NCBI GenBank assembly: GCA_022562055.1
Contig: JADFQA010000010.1
Coordinates: 18,652-82,651 of the forward strand
Length of the DNA: 64,000 nt
Reading direction: 5' to 3'
DNA from: Acidobacteriota bacterium
GTDB taxonomy: Bacteria; Actinomycetota; Acidimicrobiia; Spongiisociales; UBA5794
Positions 1 to 9,056 of this stretch are shown piece by piece. The notes under the pieces were generated by a model. The model was given only the letters and a program-made list of their open reading frames with translations, searched no databases and was not told where the DNA came from. Numbering within the stretch: position 1 is the stretch's first letter; every line of letters starts with the position of its first letter. The position numbers were made by a program, and so were the translations under genes.

Positions 1-2
1 AT

Positions 3-350
3 GGTTACCGCACGATGTTCAACATTGATGTGCTTCATCGTGAGGTGGTCGCGGATCAGGGTGTCGAAGAAGCGATGCTCGCGGTCGGTGGGTCGCATGT
101 CCAGTTGCTTCAAGCGTTGAGTGATGACAGTCCGGTTGGCAGGTTTGTCGCTGCGAACGGAGAAGGGCTACACCACATCGCGTTTGCGGTCCCTGACCTT
201 GCTTCTGCGCTGGAGCACCTCAAGGAGCAGGGTGCAAGGCTGATCGATGAGACTCCGCGTACCGGAGGCCGGGGTGCCAAGATAGCGTTCGTACATCCAC
301 TCGAACTAGCCGGAACGCTGATCGAACTTGTCGAGGTAGCCGATGGATAG
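3..350 (+). CDS. mce: Methylmalonyl-CoA epimerase, 5' end outside the window
   Basis: Interconverts the (R) and (S) forms of methylmalonyl-CoA in propionyl-CoA metabolism; a cytosolic metal enzyme of the vicinal-oxygen-chelate fold. The frame is already open at base 3, so the gene begins before the window; the ATG at 15 is internal, because it falls in the conserved stretch just before VLHREVV. Visible family signatures are EGLHHIAFAV, which carries a metal-ligand His, RLIDETPRTGGRGAK, and the closing LIELVEV with the metal-ligand Glu. About the last 115 residues are present, most of the usual length of 130 to 150. Its stop overlaps the start of the next gene by 8 bases, so the two are probably co-translated. 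Confidence 0.9.
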   Translation, partial: GYRTMFNIDVLHREVVADQGVEEAMLAVGGSHVQLLQALSDDSPVGRFVAANGEGLHHIAFAVPDLASALEHLKEQGARLIDETPRTGGRGAKIAFVHPLELAGTLIELVEVADG

Positions 351-558
351 TGTTGAAATCACTGGCGGTGCGGGACCGCACGAAGCCGCGGCGGTGATGG
401 CGGCCATCGTTCAGTCGATGCAAGAACAGGCTGCGGCGAGTTCGATCGGTGAGGTTACCGCACGGCCCTCGGGCTGGCAGCGCGCAGATGACGATCCCGC
501 TGTTTGGCGCCCGACCGGACACGATCGGTCTGGGCTGGAACCCAGACGCGGGGAGTAA
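343..558 (+). CDS. Small acyl-CoA carboxylase epsilon-like subunit
   Basis: A 71-residue protein starting at an ATG inside the end of the epimerase gene. Residues 3 to 25 (VEITGGAGPHEAAAV and onward) resemble the start of actinobacterial acyl-CoA carboxylase epsilon subunits, which read like 'v.GnPt.eElAAlvavl' and help hold the biotin carboxylase and carboxyltransferase together. The later SGWQRA fits the Trp-containing tail of that family. Position next to methylmalonyl-CoA epimerase supports a role with propionyl-CoA carboxylase. The family match is by motif and context only; the C-terminal third (residues 45 to 71) is low complexity and charged and could be unrelated to function. Confidence 0.5.
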   Translation: MDSVEITGGAGPHEAAAVMAAIVQSMQEQAAASSIGEVTARPSGWQRADDDPAVWRPTGHDRSGLEPRRGE

Positions 559-610
559 ACGGCGACCCAGCGATGATGCGTTCCGTCCCCACGTCAGAAT
601 CTGCGCAACC

Positions 611-1961
611 ATGACCTGGGACGTCGACGTATACGACCTCCATGCCGAGGCTCTTGTGAGGCTAGCAACCGTACTTGTCGGCCCAGATCGTGCTCCTGAG
701 GTTGTGTCCCGGGTGGTGCTCCAAACTCTTGTACGCAGACCTTTGGCCGATCTCGACAATCCGGCGGTTGTTTCTTTTACGGGAGGTTGTCCGCGAGGCT
801 CAAAGCAGGAGCCGGCAGGGTCTGTCGAACAAGCAGGACGTACCTGTCATTCCTGCGCCCACGATCGGTACCAGGTTGTTGTTGGAGATGCCGATGAAGC
901 AGCGTGCTGCTGTGTACTTCGCATACTGGGTGGGCCTCAGCTCGTTCGAAACTGCGGGCATCCTGAAGGTCCGACCGTTCACCGTTCGTCGCTTTTTGAG
1001 TATGTCCCAGCGTCGGATGCGTGAGTCGGGATCCGACAAAGGGGAACACGGACATCCATGGGTACGTGCAGAGTTTCGTGAGGCGCTGAAGCCAATCTTG
1101 GCCAAAAGTCCGCGGGAAGAGAGTTACGAGAGGATTCGCTCAAGGGTGTTGCAAACACACAGACGTCAGCGTTTGCGGACCTTGGTTGCAGTTGCGGTCG
1201 GTATCGCGATGGTGGTTGGAGTGGGTGCGCTTGTTTCATCGGAGCAACGCAAATCGGCGCAACCCTCGCCCGATGCGGTACCCGCATCGACGACGGTGGT
1301 GACGGTGGCGGAGAGTTCGACAGCGATCTCAAAAGGAGGCATCACCATCACCGCGCCCGGTCCGAGTCCACGGCCAGCATCCGACACTCTGTGCTGCGCA
1401 GGCGATCCGTTCGGATTCGGTACCTCGATCGGTGCCGATGGCCTTACCGTTGCACTCCAGAACGAGCTGTTTGGTGCGCTCGCGGGCGTAGAGATCCCCG
1501 GTGTGGACACGGTCGTCGCTCAAGGTGGAAAACCAGTTGGTGTCATCAAGACGACGGACGGTGTCTTCGCTGCTTTCGCTTCGGGCTCGACTCCGTGGGT
1601 GGAGGTCGTAACGCGAAAGAACTGGGGGTGGATCACAACCGTACGCCTCGTGTGGACGGGTCTACCCGACGACACTGCTGTGGTCCGACTTTCAATGTCC
1701 GGCGCTGCCAGCGTTCTCCAACGTCCCGTTGGTCAGACTGTATTCTTCGACATCCCCAGACTAGGTTGGGATCAGATCGCCACGCTCACAGCGTTCGACA
1801 GCTCTGGAAAACCGACCGCCGTGAGTAGGGTCGAACTCGAAGGCGGCGGGTGTTCCGGTAGGTTGTCCGACGTACCGTTTCCAGATCGCACCTTGCCTGA
1901 CGACATTGGTGCGGTCCGCAACACAATTCTTGATGCAGCATTAGGTGTGAAGCTTCCTTGA
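611..1961 (+). CDS. Sigma-70-like factor with membrane anchor and extracytoplasmic tail, split by a frameshift
   Basis: The protein is readable only if the frame changes by one base near 775-778, a run of four T. From ATG 611 the first frame gives LHAEALVRLATVLVG and APEVVSRVVLQTLVRR, like sigma region 2 of ECF factors. The second frame, open from about 675 to 1961, gives a linker, then LEMPMKQRAAVYFAYWVGLS and FETAGILKVRPFTVRRFLS, like the region 4 helix-turn-helix, then one membrane segment (LVAVAVGIAMVVGVGALV), a Ser/Thr-rich stretch and about 220 residues predicted outside the cell. Removing one T gives a continuous VVSLREVVREA. So it is either a real frameshift, a programmed one, or a homopolymer read error. 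Sigma factors with such C-terminal anchors exist in actinobacteria; which promoters it serves is unknown. The stop overlaps the next gene's TTG start. Confidence 0.6.
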
Positions 1962-2602
1962 TCGACGAGATTCTGCGTCAGCGTCCCGGCACCACGATCT
2001 CTGTCAACGGTGTTGCTCGTATTGGTGGCATGTCACGCTTCGATCTTGATTTCCCCATCATGTTCAACATCGGGCTGGCGTTCACGGAGCCGTGGAACAT
2101 CGAACCCGGGGCCGCCGGAGATATCTTCGTATGGACGCTCGAAACCGACGACACCACAGTGCAGATAGAGGTACCGCTTGTGCCGCGACCCGACAACAGT
2201 CGTCCGGTTCTAGCGATCCGCGGTCTTGTTGTGGACGTCATGACGGCTCTGCGCGCGGTGGAGCCACGGATTCAACCGTCATCCGTCCCTCCCCATTCAT
2301 TAGTCGGATTCACCATCCCTGGAGATGACGATCCTCTGTCGCTGTGGGTCTGGGCAATCGGCGACGATGCAATTGTCGCTGTTGCCCTCTCAGGTCTCGA
2401 TGCATTTCCTCCTCCGATAAGTGTCATTGAGACCGCGATCGGTCCGATCGAGACTTACGACCTGCGCGTCGGTGACCGCGAAAGCGACCTCGTCGTAGCG
2501 AGGGGGGTCTGCGAGTATTTCCAGGTGGCGATTGCGTCGGGGAGCGGCAAACCCCGCGCCGACCTGCTTGAGCGTGCTGTCGCTGCTATCGACTGCCGAT
2601 AG
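1958..2602 (+). CDS. Unknown protein coupled to the sigma-like gene
   Basis: 214 residues from a TTG start whose last two bases are in the preceding gene's TGA stop, a spacing typical of translational coupling. I do not recognise the family. There is no signal peptide or membrane segment; the sequence is mixed hydrophobic and acidic with many short beta-like runs (TISVNGVARIGG, DTTVQIEVPLVPRP, LVGFTIPGDDDPLSLWVWA), suggesting a beta-rich soluble domain. It also has two Cys near the C-terminus (GVCEYF, AIDCR). The coupling suggests that it works with, or is controlled like, the sigma-like membrane protein. A start at a later codon cannot be excluded because TTG is the only candidate at the junction. 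Confidence 0.55.
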   Translation: MIDEILRQRPGTTISVNGVARIGGMSRFDLDFPIMFNIGLAFTEPWNIEPGAAGDIFVWTLETDDTTVQIEVPLVPRPDNSRPVLAIRGLVVDVMTALRAVEPRIQPSSVPPHSLVGFTIPGDDDPLSLWVWAIGDDAIVAVALSGLDAFPPPISVIETAIGPIETYDLRVGDRESDLVVARGVCEYFQVAIASGSGKPRADLLERAVAAIDCR

Positions 2603-2751
2603 CAGACAGCGCGCTGACCCTCGACCCTCACGTTGCCTGATGGTTCAGCTTGTGGCCATGCCGAGCATCTGCCACAAGCGATTGCTGCTCGGTACGCCGG
2701 CGCATAGTGCTGGGTGGGTATGTTCGGCACCTACCCCGTTTGGCTGTGCGG

Positions 2752-4071
2752 CTAGCCCGTAACGCGTTCGGAACGATTCTGTTGGAACATCGCGACTGGC
2801 GAACCCTGTAGGCCCGATGGGGTCTCTGCGATTTCGGGTGTCGCGATTCCGACGAGTTCGACCGTGAAACAGAAGCGGGATCCGGTTGGGAAGCGTGGTT
2901 CGAACCACAGATCCCCGTTCATTGCTCGTAACAGCTTGCGCGCAATCGGCAGACCGAGACCGACGCCCTGCTCGGCGCGACCGCTGCCTTTTGAGCCCTG
3001 TTCAAAGTGCTCGAAGATCTTGGCGCGGTGGTCTAGTGGAACACCTGGCCCGTTGTCTGAGATAACTACCTTGTAACGATCGCCCGACGCCGAACCTTCA
3101 ATGAGGACTTGGTCTCCGCCGTACTTGCGGGCATTCTCGAGAAGATTCCTAAGTACTTGTTTGACTCGTACGTTATCCGCAAAGACCGTGACGCCACGGG
3201 GGACGGTGATAACGAATTCCTTTTCGGACTCACGGAAGATCGCCTCCGCGATTTTCAACGCTTCGTCCCCAATGTCGAACTCTGCGGGGTCCATGCGGAG
3301 CTGTCCCGCCTCAAGCCGCGGGATAACGAGTATGTCTTCCACGAGGTCTGTCAGGTGTGTGGTTTCTTCACGAATGATTGCGAGGAACTCATTGATTTCG
3401 GCGGCCTCAAGCACATCCCAGCTCTCTGTGAGCGTGTCGGTGAAGCCCTGGATCGACGTCAGCGGGGTTCGCAGCTCGTGGCTAACCATCGAAACGAATT
3501 CGTTCTTGATCGCGGACGCCCTACGCTCGGATTCGAGTGCTTCGAAATGCGCTTTCTTCGCTCGGTACAGAGCGACGCCGGCGGATATCAAAAGTTGTGC
3601 AACGTAGATCGTGAGAATCGTGGTCACTAACCACGCGAACACAACGGATATCGTGTTGAGCATCGAGTCGAACAGCACAATTGGGATACCCCACATCGCG
3701 GCATACGAAATGGCCCCGAGCGCTTGGGGGGCGGGTAGCAGAAGCAATGCGGACGTGAGTGTATAGAGGATTCCCGCAACGACCACTGCCGGTTCGACGC
3801 CGTTAATGAACAATCCCGCGGCGGTGATTGTGATGTCGAGGACTAGGGGGTACAGGGCTGATTCGCCATGTGATAGCCGCCACAACGCGTCCCCTGTCAT
3901 GACGACGCCCGCGCCTAGAACGAGTCCAGCGCCAGGGCCGCCGAGAATGAAAATGGCCAGCGCACCGAGCAGCACGAACACGCCGGCAATCGCTCGTACG
4001 GCGTTGTATGCCGTGCGTACGGCGGTGTAGCTAATCGGTGCTGCGAACCGCGCAACCAAAGTATCCGGCAT
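2752..4071 (-). CDS. Membrane sensor histidine kinase
   Basis: 439 residues. Residues 25 to 170 hold five or six membrane segments with short loops and no large extracellular sensor domain, so the input is likely membrane-borne or intracellular. The HisKA region follows, with the phosphorylated His at about residue 198 in SHELRTPLTSIQGF, then an HATPase domain with the N box NLLENARKYGG, DNGPGVPL and the G2 box GVGLGLPIARKLL. Start ATG 4071 was chosen because a GGAAGGA sequence stands in front of it; an upstream extension to 4113 lacks one. It is the last gene of a minus-strand group with the PHP phosphoesterase and cyclophilin. No response regulator lies beside it; the single receiver protein at 10.3 kb is a possible but unproven partner. 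Confidence 0.93.
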   Translation of the reverse strand: MPDTLVARFAAPISYTAVRTAYNAVRAIAGVFVLLGALAIFILGGPGAGLVLGAGVVMTGDALWRLSHGESALYPLVLDITITAAGLFINGVEPAVVVAGILYTLTSALLLLPAPQALGAISYAAMWGIPIVLFDSMLNTISVVFAWLVTTILTIYVAQLLISAGVALYRAKKAHFEALESERRASAIKNEFVSMVSHELRTPLTSIQGFTDTLTESWDVLEAAEINEFLAIIREETTHLTDLVEDILVIPRLEAGQLRMDPAEFDIGDEALKIAEAIFRESEKEFVITVPRGVTVFADNVRVKQVLRNLLENARKYGGDQVLIEGSASGDRYKVVISDNGPGVPLDHRAKIFEHFEQGSKGSGRAEQGVGLGLPIARKLLRAMNGDLWFEPRFPTGSRFCFTVELVGIATPEIAETPSGLQGSPVAMFQQNRSERVTG

Positions 4072-4128
4072 GTTCACTGTTCCTTCCTTGCTGGTGTATC
4101 GGCACGCCGACATGCAAGGTGAAGCAAA

Positions 4129-4971
4129 TCAGCGGCTGGCTTGCTCTAGTAGATGTTGCAGCGCTAGGTCTGATACGGAGAGATCTCCTAAGCCGATCCC
4201 GACTTTGATGTCTGGCTTGTACGTGCCGTGAAAGTCGGAGCCTCCAGTGGCGGCTATTCCGAGATCCGTGCAAATCTGTGCAACGTGCTCGCGCAGGTCT
4301 TGGCTGTACTCGGTGTAGTACGCCTCGATACCGCCTAGGCCCGCATCGGCGAGTTCTGAAAACGCATGCGCGTAGTCTGTCGCATCGAGGCCCAACGTGT
4401 GTGGGTGAGCAATCACCGGCACTGCGCCCGACTGACGCGCAAGCTCAACCGCTTCGAATGCGTCAAGCCGGGTGCGGGCAACGTAGCCGGGTTGTCCCGT
4501 TCCCAGCCATTTGTTGAATGCTTCCGACATGGTCGTGACGACACCTTTGTCGACAAGTACTTTTGCGAAATGTGGCCGCCCCATTGACCCCTCACCGGCG
4601 ACGGATGCGACTTCGGCCATTGTGATGTCGATCCCATTGGCCTGCAACGCTGAAATGATCTGAATGTTGCGCGAAGCACGCCCCTCCCTGACCGCAACAA
4701 GTTTGTTCTGAAGCGGACCCTCTTCGTCTTCGAGGAAATAGACCAACAGATGCATGGCCGATCCTTGCCAATCGACCGACATCTCGACGCCTGCAATGAA
4801 CTGCAGGTCGTTGGCCTCCGCCGCTGCCCGAGCCTCTGGGATGCCCTCAAGGATGTCGTGGTCTGTGAGCGCTATCCCCGTGAGGCCAGTCTCAACCGCC
4901 AATTCGACGATTTCGCTCGGCGTGGCACTTCCATCCGAAAAGTTGCTGTGCAGGTGGAGATCAACTGCCAC
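4129..4971 (-). CDS. PHP-domain phosphoesterase (YciV/RNase AM type)
   Basis: 280 residues matching the PHP family of metal-dependent phosphoesterases that cleave 3',5'-nucleoside bisphosphates or trim RNA 5' ends. The metal-binding motifs are visible in order: HLHSNFSDG at residues 6 to 14, LTDHD near 37, GVEMS near 61, VIAHPHTLG near 193 and GGSDFHG near 248. The GRPHFAKVLVDKG segment in the middle is typical of the YciV subgroup. The start overlaps the end of the small upstream membrane-protein gene by 11 bases, showing an operon. The exact substrate cannot be told from sequence. Confidence 0.88.
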   Translation of the reverse strand: MAVDLHLHSNFSDGSATPSEIVELAVETGLTGIALTDHDILEGIPEARAAAEANDLQFIAGVEMSVDWQGSAMHLLVYFLEDEEGPLQNKLVAVREGRASRNIQIISALQANGIDITMAEVASVAGEGSMGRPHFAKVLVDKGVVTTMSEAFNKWLGTGQPGYVARTRLDAFEAVELARQSGAVPVIAHPHTLGLDATDYAHAFSELADAGLGGIEAYYTEYSQDLREHVAQICTDLGIAATGGSDFHGTYKPDIKVGIGLGDLSVSDLALQHLLEQASR

Positions 4972-5188
4972 TGGTCGTCGTGGTCGTTATGACCGTTGTC
5001 GTCGTAACCGACGCCGCGTCGTTGCCGGTAAAAATGGTGATGAGCCCAATCACGACCGCGAAGGAAACCGCGATTTTGGCGACTCTGATGGCGGTCGCCT
5101 TCACCGACGCGATCCTTGCTGCCTTAGCCTCGACAGCTCGTTTGGCATCACGGTTTGCCCGCTGGCGTTCTCGTTTCGTAGTTCCCAT
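4961..5188 (-). CDS. Small basic single-pass membrane protein with Thr-rich tail
   Basis: 75 residues. The first 35 are very rich in Lys, Arg and Ala (MGTTKRERQRANRDAKRAVE), then comes one membrane helix (VAKIAVSFAVVIGLITIF) and a short Thr/Ser tail outside. By charge the N-terminus should stay in the cytoplasm. The layout resembles the N-terminal anchor found on some actinobacterial cyclophilins, and here it stands as its own gene directly after a cyclophilin gene and overlapping the PHP gene. It may be a detached anchor domain or a small accessory factor; no function can be assigned. Confidence 0.6.
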   Translation of the reverse strand: MGTTKRERQRANRDAKRAVEAKAARIASVKATAIRVAKIAVSFAVVIGLITIFTGNDAASVTTTTVITTTTTSGS

Positions 5189-5266
5189 TCGGCAAGAGTA
5201 CCCAACCCAGAGTTGGGGCGCGTTAGCGGCTGTGCAGAGACGGGTCGCGCACCTCTAGCGGGGTCC

Positions 5267-6037
5267 CTAACCGAGGGGCACGATGGTTATCGATTCGATG
5301 TAGATGGTCTCGAGCGGTACGGAAAGCTCGCCTTGAATGTTCACACCCAGGGGCACGTTTTCAATGTTGGCTAGCACGTCGAGACCCTCGGACACCCTGC
5401 CGATCACCGTGAACTGCGCGGGTAGGTGGCTCGCATCTCCAGTCACGATAAAAAATTGCCCGCCCGTCGTACCGAACCCTGCGTTCGCCATCGCGACGAC
5501 TCCGGCTTCGTAGACGAACCCATCGGCGGGAAACTCGTCGGGAAGCGTGTATCCGGGACCACCAGTACCGGTGGCCGTCGGGTCGCCCACCTGGACCATG
5601 AAGCCGGGTATCACACGATGTGACACGGTGCCGTCGTAGTAGCCGGCGTCTGCAAGGAAGACGAAGGAGTTCACGGTCCGGGGCGCGAGTGACGGGTCAA
5701 GCTCAAGCAGAATTGGGCCACATGACGTGTTGAGCGTTGCGAGGAGTTTGACCCCTTGGTCGAGACCCATATCGTCCGGCGCGCTGAAGCTCAATGAACG
5801 CGTTTCAGGCGGTGTGTCTGCGCCGCATGCCGTCGGCTGCCGGCGAAACTGCTCGTACGACGCTGGGGGCCGTTGAAATGGTTGGGTGGTGGTCGTCGCG
5901 AGGGTGATCTGCGTCGGCGCTTGTGAAGTGGTTGCCGCTGTTGTCGTCGTGTCGGCACCGCCTCCGCAAGCCGAGATGAGGAGCACGCCGGCGACGAGCC
6001 TTGGTCGAAGTCTCTTGATAGCCATGCGAATAAGCAT
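5267..6037 (-). CDS. Lipoprotein cyclophilin-type peptidyl-prolyl isomerase
   Basis: Catalyses cis-trans isomerisation of prolyl bonds, probably on proteins outside the membrane. The N-terminus has basic residues, a hydrophobic stretch and the lipobox LLISAC, so the mature protein would be lipid-anchored at that Cys. A Thr-rich spacer follows, then the cyclophilin fold from about residue 95: SCGPILLELDPSLAPRTVNS, YYDGTVSHRVIPGFMVQ with the catalytic Arg, GGPGYTLPDEF and GGQFFIVTGDA. Some residues around the active site differ from eukaryotic cyclophilins, as is usual for this bacterial group. Start is either ATG 6037 or ATG 6025; neither has a clear ribosome site. Confidence 0.88.
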   Translation of the reverse strand: MLIRMAIKRLRPRLVAGVLLISACGGGADTTTTAATTSQAPTQITLATTTTQPFQRPPASYEQFRRQPTACGADTPPETRSLSFSAPDDMGLDQGVKLLATLNTSCGPILLELDPSLAPRTVNSFVFLADAGYYDGTVSHRVIPGFMVQVGDPTATGTGGPGYTLPDEFPADGFVYEAGVVAMANAGFGTTGGQFFIVTGDASHLPAQFTVIGRVSEGLDVLANIENVPLGVNIQGELSVPLETIYIESITIVPLG

Positions 6038-6279
6038 AGGAGCGCACCGGGGCCATACAGCTTCGTGGTTGATGTTCTGGCCAATGGCTGGGCGGACAAA
6101 TGGATGGCGGAGCGAGTGTCAGAAATCGTTCTTGTGTGTGCGTGTGCACGCTGAGCCGAAACAGCAGCGGTCGTGCGTCCGTTGAGCCGATCGGCGTTGA
6201 TCGTTCGAACTCGCAGCGCATCATGGTGCCAGTCGTTGGTGGGTTGGTGTATCTGTTTACCGACCTACACTTCCAGACC

Positions 6280-7512
6280 ATGGTCTTGGTCGTACAGAAG
6301 TTTGGTGGTACCTCGGTCGGCGATGCGAAGCTGCTCACGAACGTTGCTCGTCGTATCGCTGAAACCTTTCGTGGTGGTAGTCAAGTCGTCGTTGCGGTGT
6401 CCGCCATGGGCAGGTCTACCGACGAATTGATCGCTCTCGCCGGCGAGGTGAGTTCAAACCCGCACCCTCGCGAACTGGACATGCTGCTTACGGCTGGCGA
6501 ACGTATTTCGATGGCCTTGCTGGCAATGGCGCTTGACGACCTTGGCGTTCCTGCCGTGAGTCTCACGGGTTCCCAGGCTGGCATTCTCACCACTTCGACT
6601 CATGGTCAAGCTGAGATCATTGACATCCGCGCCGACCGCGTGCGCGAGGGGATTGAGGCCGGCAAAGTGGTGATCGTTGCCGGATTTCAAGGCGTAGACC
6701 CGCGTTCAAGGGACGTCACAACTCTCGGCCGTGGCGGTACCGACGCAACCGCGGTTGCGTTGGCGGCTGCGTTGGGGGCAGACTTCTGCGAAATCTATAC
6801 TGATGTCGACGGGGTGTTCACAGCCGATCCGCGCGTTGTCTCTGATGCCAGCTTGTTATCAGAAATCTCTTTCCAAGAGATGCTTGAGCTGGCGACTGGG
6901 GGTGCGGGGGTACTTATGGCACGCTCGGTCGAGGTTGGCCGCCGCTATTCAATACCGATTCATGTTCGCTCATCGTTCCATGATGGAGAGGGTACCTGGG
7001 TCAAGGAGAAAATGATGGAGGAAGCGATAGTTCGTGGAATTGCTCACGATAAATCGGAAGCAAAGGTGACGATTCAAGGCCTTGCGGACACGCCCGGCAT
7101 TGCTGCAAAAGTATTCGAGCCTCTCGCGCAGGCCGGGGTCACCGTTGACCTCATCGTGCAGAACGTTTCGACCGACGGTGTCACGGACATTTCGTTCACT
7201 GTGCCCAAAGTTCAGGTGGAGAAGGCACGCACGACCGCGGAGGCGATCGTTGCCGGTCTTGGAGCGGGGGGCGTTGATGTCGATGAAGCCATCGGCAAGG
7301 TTTCCATTGTCGGCGCAGGAATGAAGAACGAACTCGGTATCGCCGCCAAGATGTTTCGTATTCTTTCGGACCACAACATCAACATCGGCATGATCGCTAC
7401 ATCCCCGATCCGCATTTCATGTATTGTCGCCGAACACCGCACCGAGGACGCCGTACGAGCGCTGCACGCGGGATTCAAGCCGATTCTTGAGCCGCAGGAA
7501 GAGTCATTGTGA
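6280..7512 (+). CDS. lysC: Aspartate kinase
   Basis: Phosphorylates aspartate as the first step of lysine, threonine and methionine synthesis. 410 residues. The catalytic domain begins with [12 protein letters not shown] and includes GFQGVD and [20 protein letters not shown]. Two ACT regulatory domains fill the last 150 residues ([20 protein letters not shown] and [19 protein letters not shown]), so feedback control by lysine or threonine is expected. ATG 6280 was chosen because family members start right at the VVQKFGG strand; the open frame upstream to 6100 is not conserved. No lysine riboswitch or leader peptide was seen in the 240 bases before it. Overlaps asd by 4 bases. Confidence 0.96.
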   Translation: MVLVVQKFGGTSVGDAKLLTNVARRIAETFRGGSQVVVAVSAMGRSTDELIALAGEVSSNPHPRELDMLLTAGERISMALLAMALDDLGVPAVSLTGSQAGILTTSTHGQAEIIDIRADRVREGIEAGKVVIVAGFQGVDPRSRDVTTLGRGGTDATAVALAAALGADFCEIYTDVDGVFTADPRVVSDASLLSEISFQEMLELATGGAGVLMARSVEVGRRYSIPIHVRSSFHDGEGTWVKEKMMEEAIVRGIAHDKSEAKVTIQGLADTPGIAAKVFEPLAQAGVTVDLIVQNVSTDGVTDISFTVPKVQVEKARTTAEAIVAGLGAGGVDVDEAIGKVSIVGAGMKNELGIAAKMFRILSDHNINIGMIATSPIRISCIVAEHRTEDAVRALHAGFKPILEPQEESL

Positions 7513-8537
7513 ACGGCATCAGCAAACCGTCAGTCGCGATTGTCGGTGCAACGGGGGCCGTTGGCACCACGATGCTGTCAATTCTTGTCGAACGCGACTT
7601 CCCGCTGACATCACTCCGGTTGTTGGCTTCGCATCGTTCCGCTGGGAAGGTTGTCTCGACGCCGTGGGGAGATGTCACGATAGAAGACCTCGCGACCGCA
7701 GATCCCGCGGGCATTGATATAGCGCTCTTTTCAGCCGGCGGTGCGCGCTCCAAAGAGTACGCACCGCAGTTCGCGGCCGCCGGAGCTGTCGTGATCGACA
7801 ACTCATCTGCGTTCCGAGCTGATCCGGATGTACCTCTTGTGGTCGCTGATGTCAACGACGACGCTATCTATGCACATGCTGGCATTGTCTCAAATCCGAA
7901 CTGCACGACAATGGCGCTGATGATGGCGGCAGGTCCTCTTCACCGAGCAGCCGGGATTGATCGGATGGTGGCGACGTCGTTTCAAGCGACCTCAGGATCA
8001 GGTCAAGAGGGTATTGAGGTTTTGATGCACGAGAACGACATCCTCTCCAAGGACGCTGACGCGCTCGGAAACGGCACCTGGACGGACCCCGGATCAACAC
8101 TCTATTCGCGGCCGATCGCGTTCAATGTCCTTCCCCATCTCGGCACGATCGTTGATCAGCACTACACCGACGAGGAGTGGAAGTTGGTGACCGAGACACG
8201 CAAGATCCTTGGTGCTAGTGGGATCAGGGTCGAACCAACTTGTGTGAGGGTTCCTGTCGCGGTTGGTCACTCGATTGCCGCAACAATGTTTTTCGATCGT
8301 CCCGTCGACCGAAATGAGGCGCTCGCGATCCTCGCCGAAGCCCCCGGGATAGAAGTGTGGGGCGATGAGAAAGTCCCGACTCCGCTGGATGCGGCCGGGA
8401 TTGATGAAACTCTGGTCGGGCGAGTTCGCGACACGCTTGGCGAAAAAGGTGGTATCAACCTCTGGGTCGTCAGCGACAACCTCCGCAAGGGGGCGGCTTT
8501 GAATACGGTTCAGCTCGCCGAATTGCTACTCGCCTAA
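7509..8537 (+). CDS. asd: Aspartate-semialdehyde dehydrogenase
   Basis: Reduces aspartyl phosphate, the product of the gene before it, to aspartate semialdehyde with NADPH. 342 residues. The nucleotide-binding N-terminus reads [18 protein letters not shown], the catalytic Cys sits in [11 protein letters not shown] near residue 135, and the substrate-binding Arg/His region is [16 protein letters not shown]. The start is GTG 7509 in the GTGA overlap with the lysC stop, so the two are translationally coupled. This lysC-asd order is standard in actinobacteria. Confidence 0.96.
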   Translation: MNGISKPSVAIVGATGAVGTTMLSILVERDFPLTSLRLLASHRSAGKVVSTPWGDVTIEDLATADPAGIDIALFSAGGARSKEYAPQFAAAGAVVIDNSSAFRADPDVPLVVADVNDDAIYAHAGIVSNPNCTTMALMMAAGPLHRAAGIDRMVATSFQATSGSGQEGIEVLMHENDILSKDADALGNGTWTDPGSTLYSRPIAFNVLPHLGTIVDQHYTDEEWKLVTETRKILGASGIRVEPTCVRVPVAVGHSIAATMFFDRPVDRNEALAILAEAPGIEVWGDEKVPTPLDAAGIDETLVGRVRDTLGEKGGINLWVVSDNLRKGAALNTVQLAELLLA

Positions 8538-8599
8538 TGATGCGCGCTAAGCCTGCCGATACTCTACGCTAAGGACCGTCAGGCGCATTGGAGTCCGTC

Positions 8600-9040
8600 A
8601 TGGAGACAACCTCTACTATCACGATCGATCGTCCCGTCGACGATGTGTTTTCGTACGTCTCTGACGTGTCGCGCATGCCTGCTTGGATGACCGGTGTTAC
8701 CGCGGCGAAGATGGTCACGGATGCCAAGGAGAAAGGCGCCAAGTTCGTTGCCACATACCTGGTTGCGCGCCGACCCGTTGACCTTGAGTTCAAGATCACG
8801 AAGTGGGAAGCCAGAAAAGTGTTCGGCTTTGCCTCCTCAAAGGGTCCGATGTCTTTCAAGGGTCGTCTCGAGTTCAGCGGGAACAACGGCTCCACCGAAG
8901 TGACGTCGGTGATTGAATCCGGCCCGGATAGCTTGGCGAGTCGCCTACTCTTTTTCATCGGCGGTCCGCTGCTCAAACGGTCAATGCGCCGACGCCTCGA
9001 CAGAGAACTAGAAGCCCTAAAAGCCGCCGTCGACGCATAA
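8600..9040 (+). CDS. SRPBCC (START-like) family protein
   Basis: 146 residues of the START-like fold, a helix-grip barrel with a deep hydrophobic pocket that usually binds lipids or polyketide-like ligands. The pattern METTSTITIDRPVDDVFSYV with SRMPAWMTGV, the central beta strands and the final long helix (LLKRSMRRRLDRELEALKAA) is typical. Start ATG 8600 is preferred to an upstream TTG at 8588. The gene stands alone between asd and a convergent CorC-like gene. The ligand is unknown. Confidence 0.85.
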   Translation: METTSTITIDRPVDDVFSYVSDVSRMPAWMTGVTAAKMVTDAKEKGAKFVATYLVARRPVDLEFKITKWEARKVFGFASSKGPMSFKGRLEFSGNNGSTEVTSVIESGPDSLASRLLFFIGGPLLKRSMRRRLDRELEALKAAVDA

Positions 9041-9056
9041 CCTGGTGCCGGACGCG

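Noticed and set aside
6040..6279. Lysine riboswitch or leader upstream of lysC
   Set aside because: No paired stems with the conserved lysine-box core and no Lys-rich leader peptide could be traced by eye.
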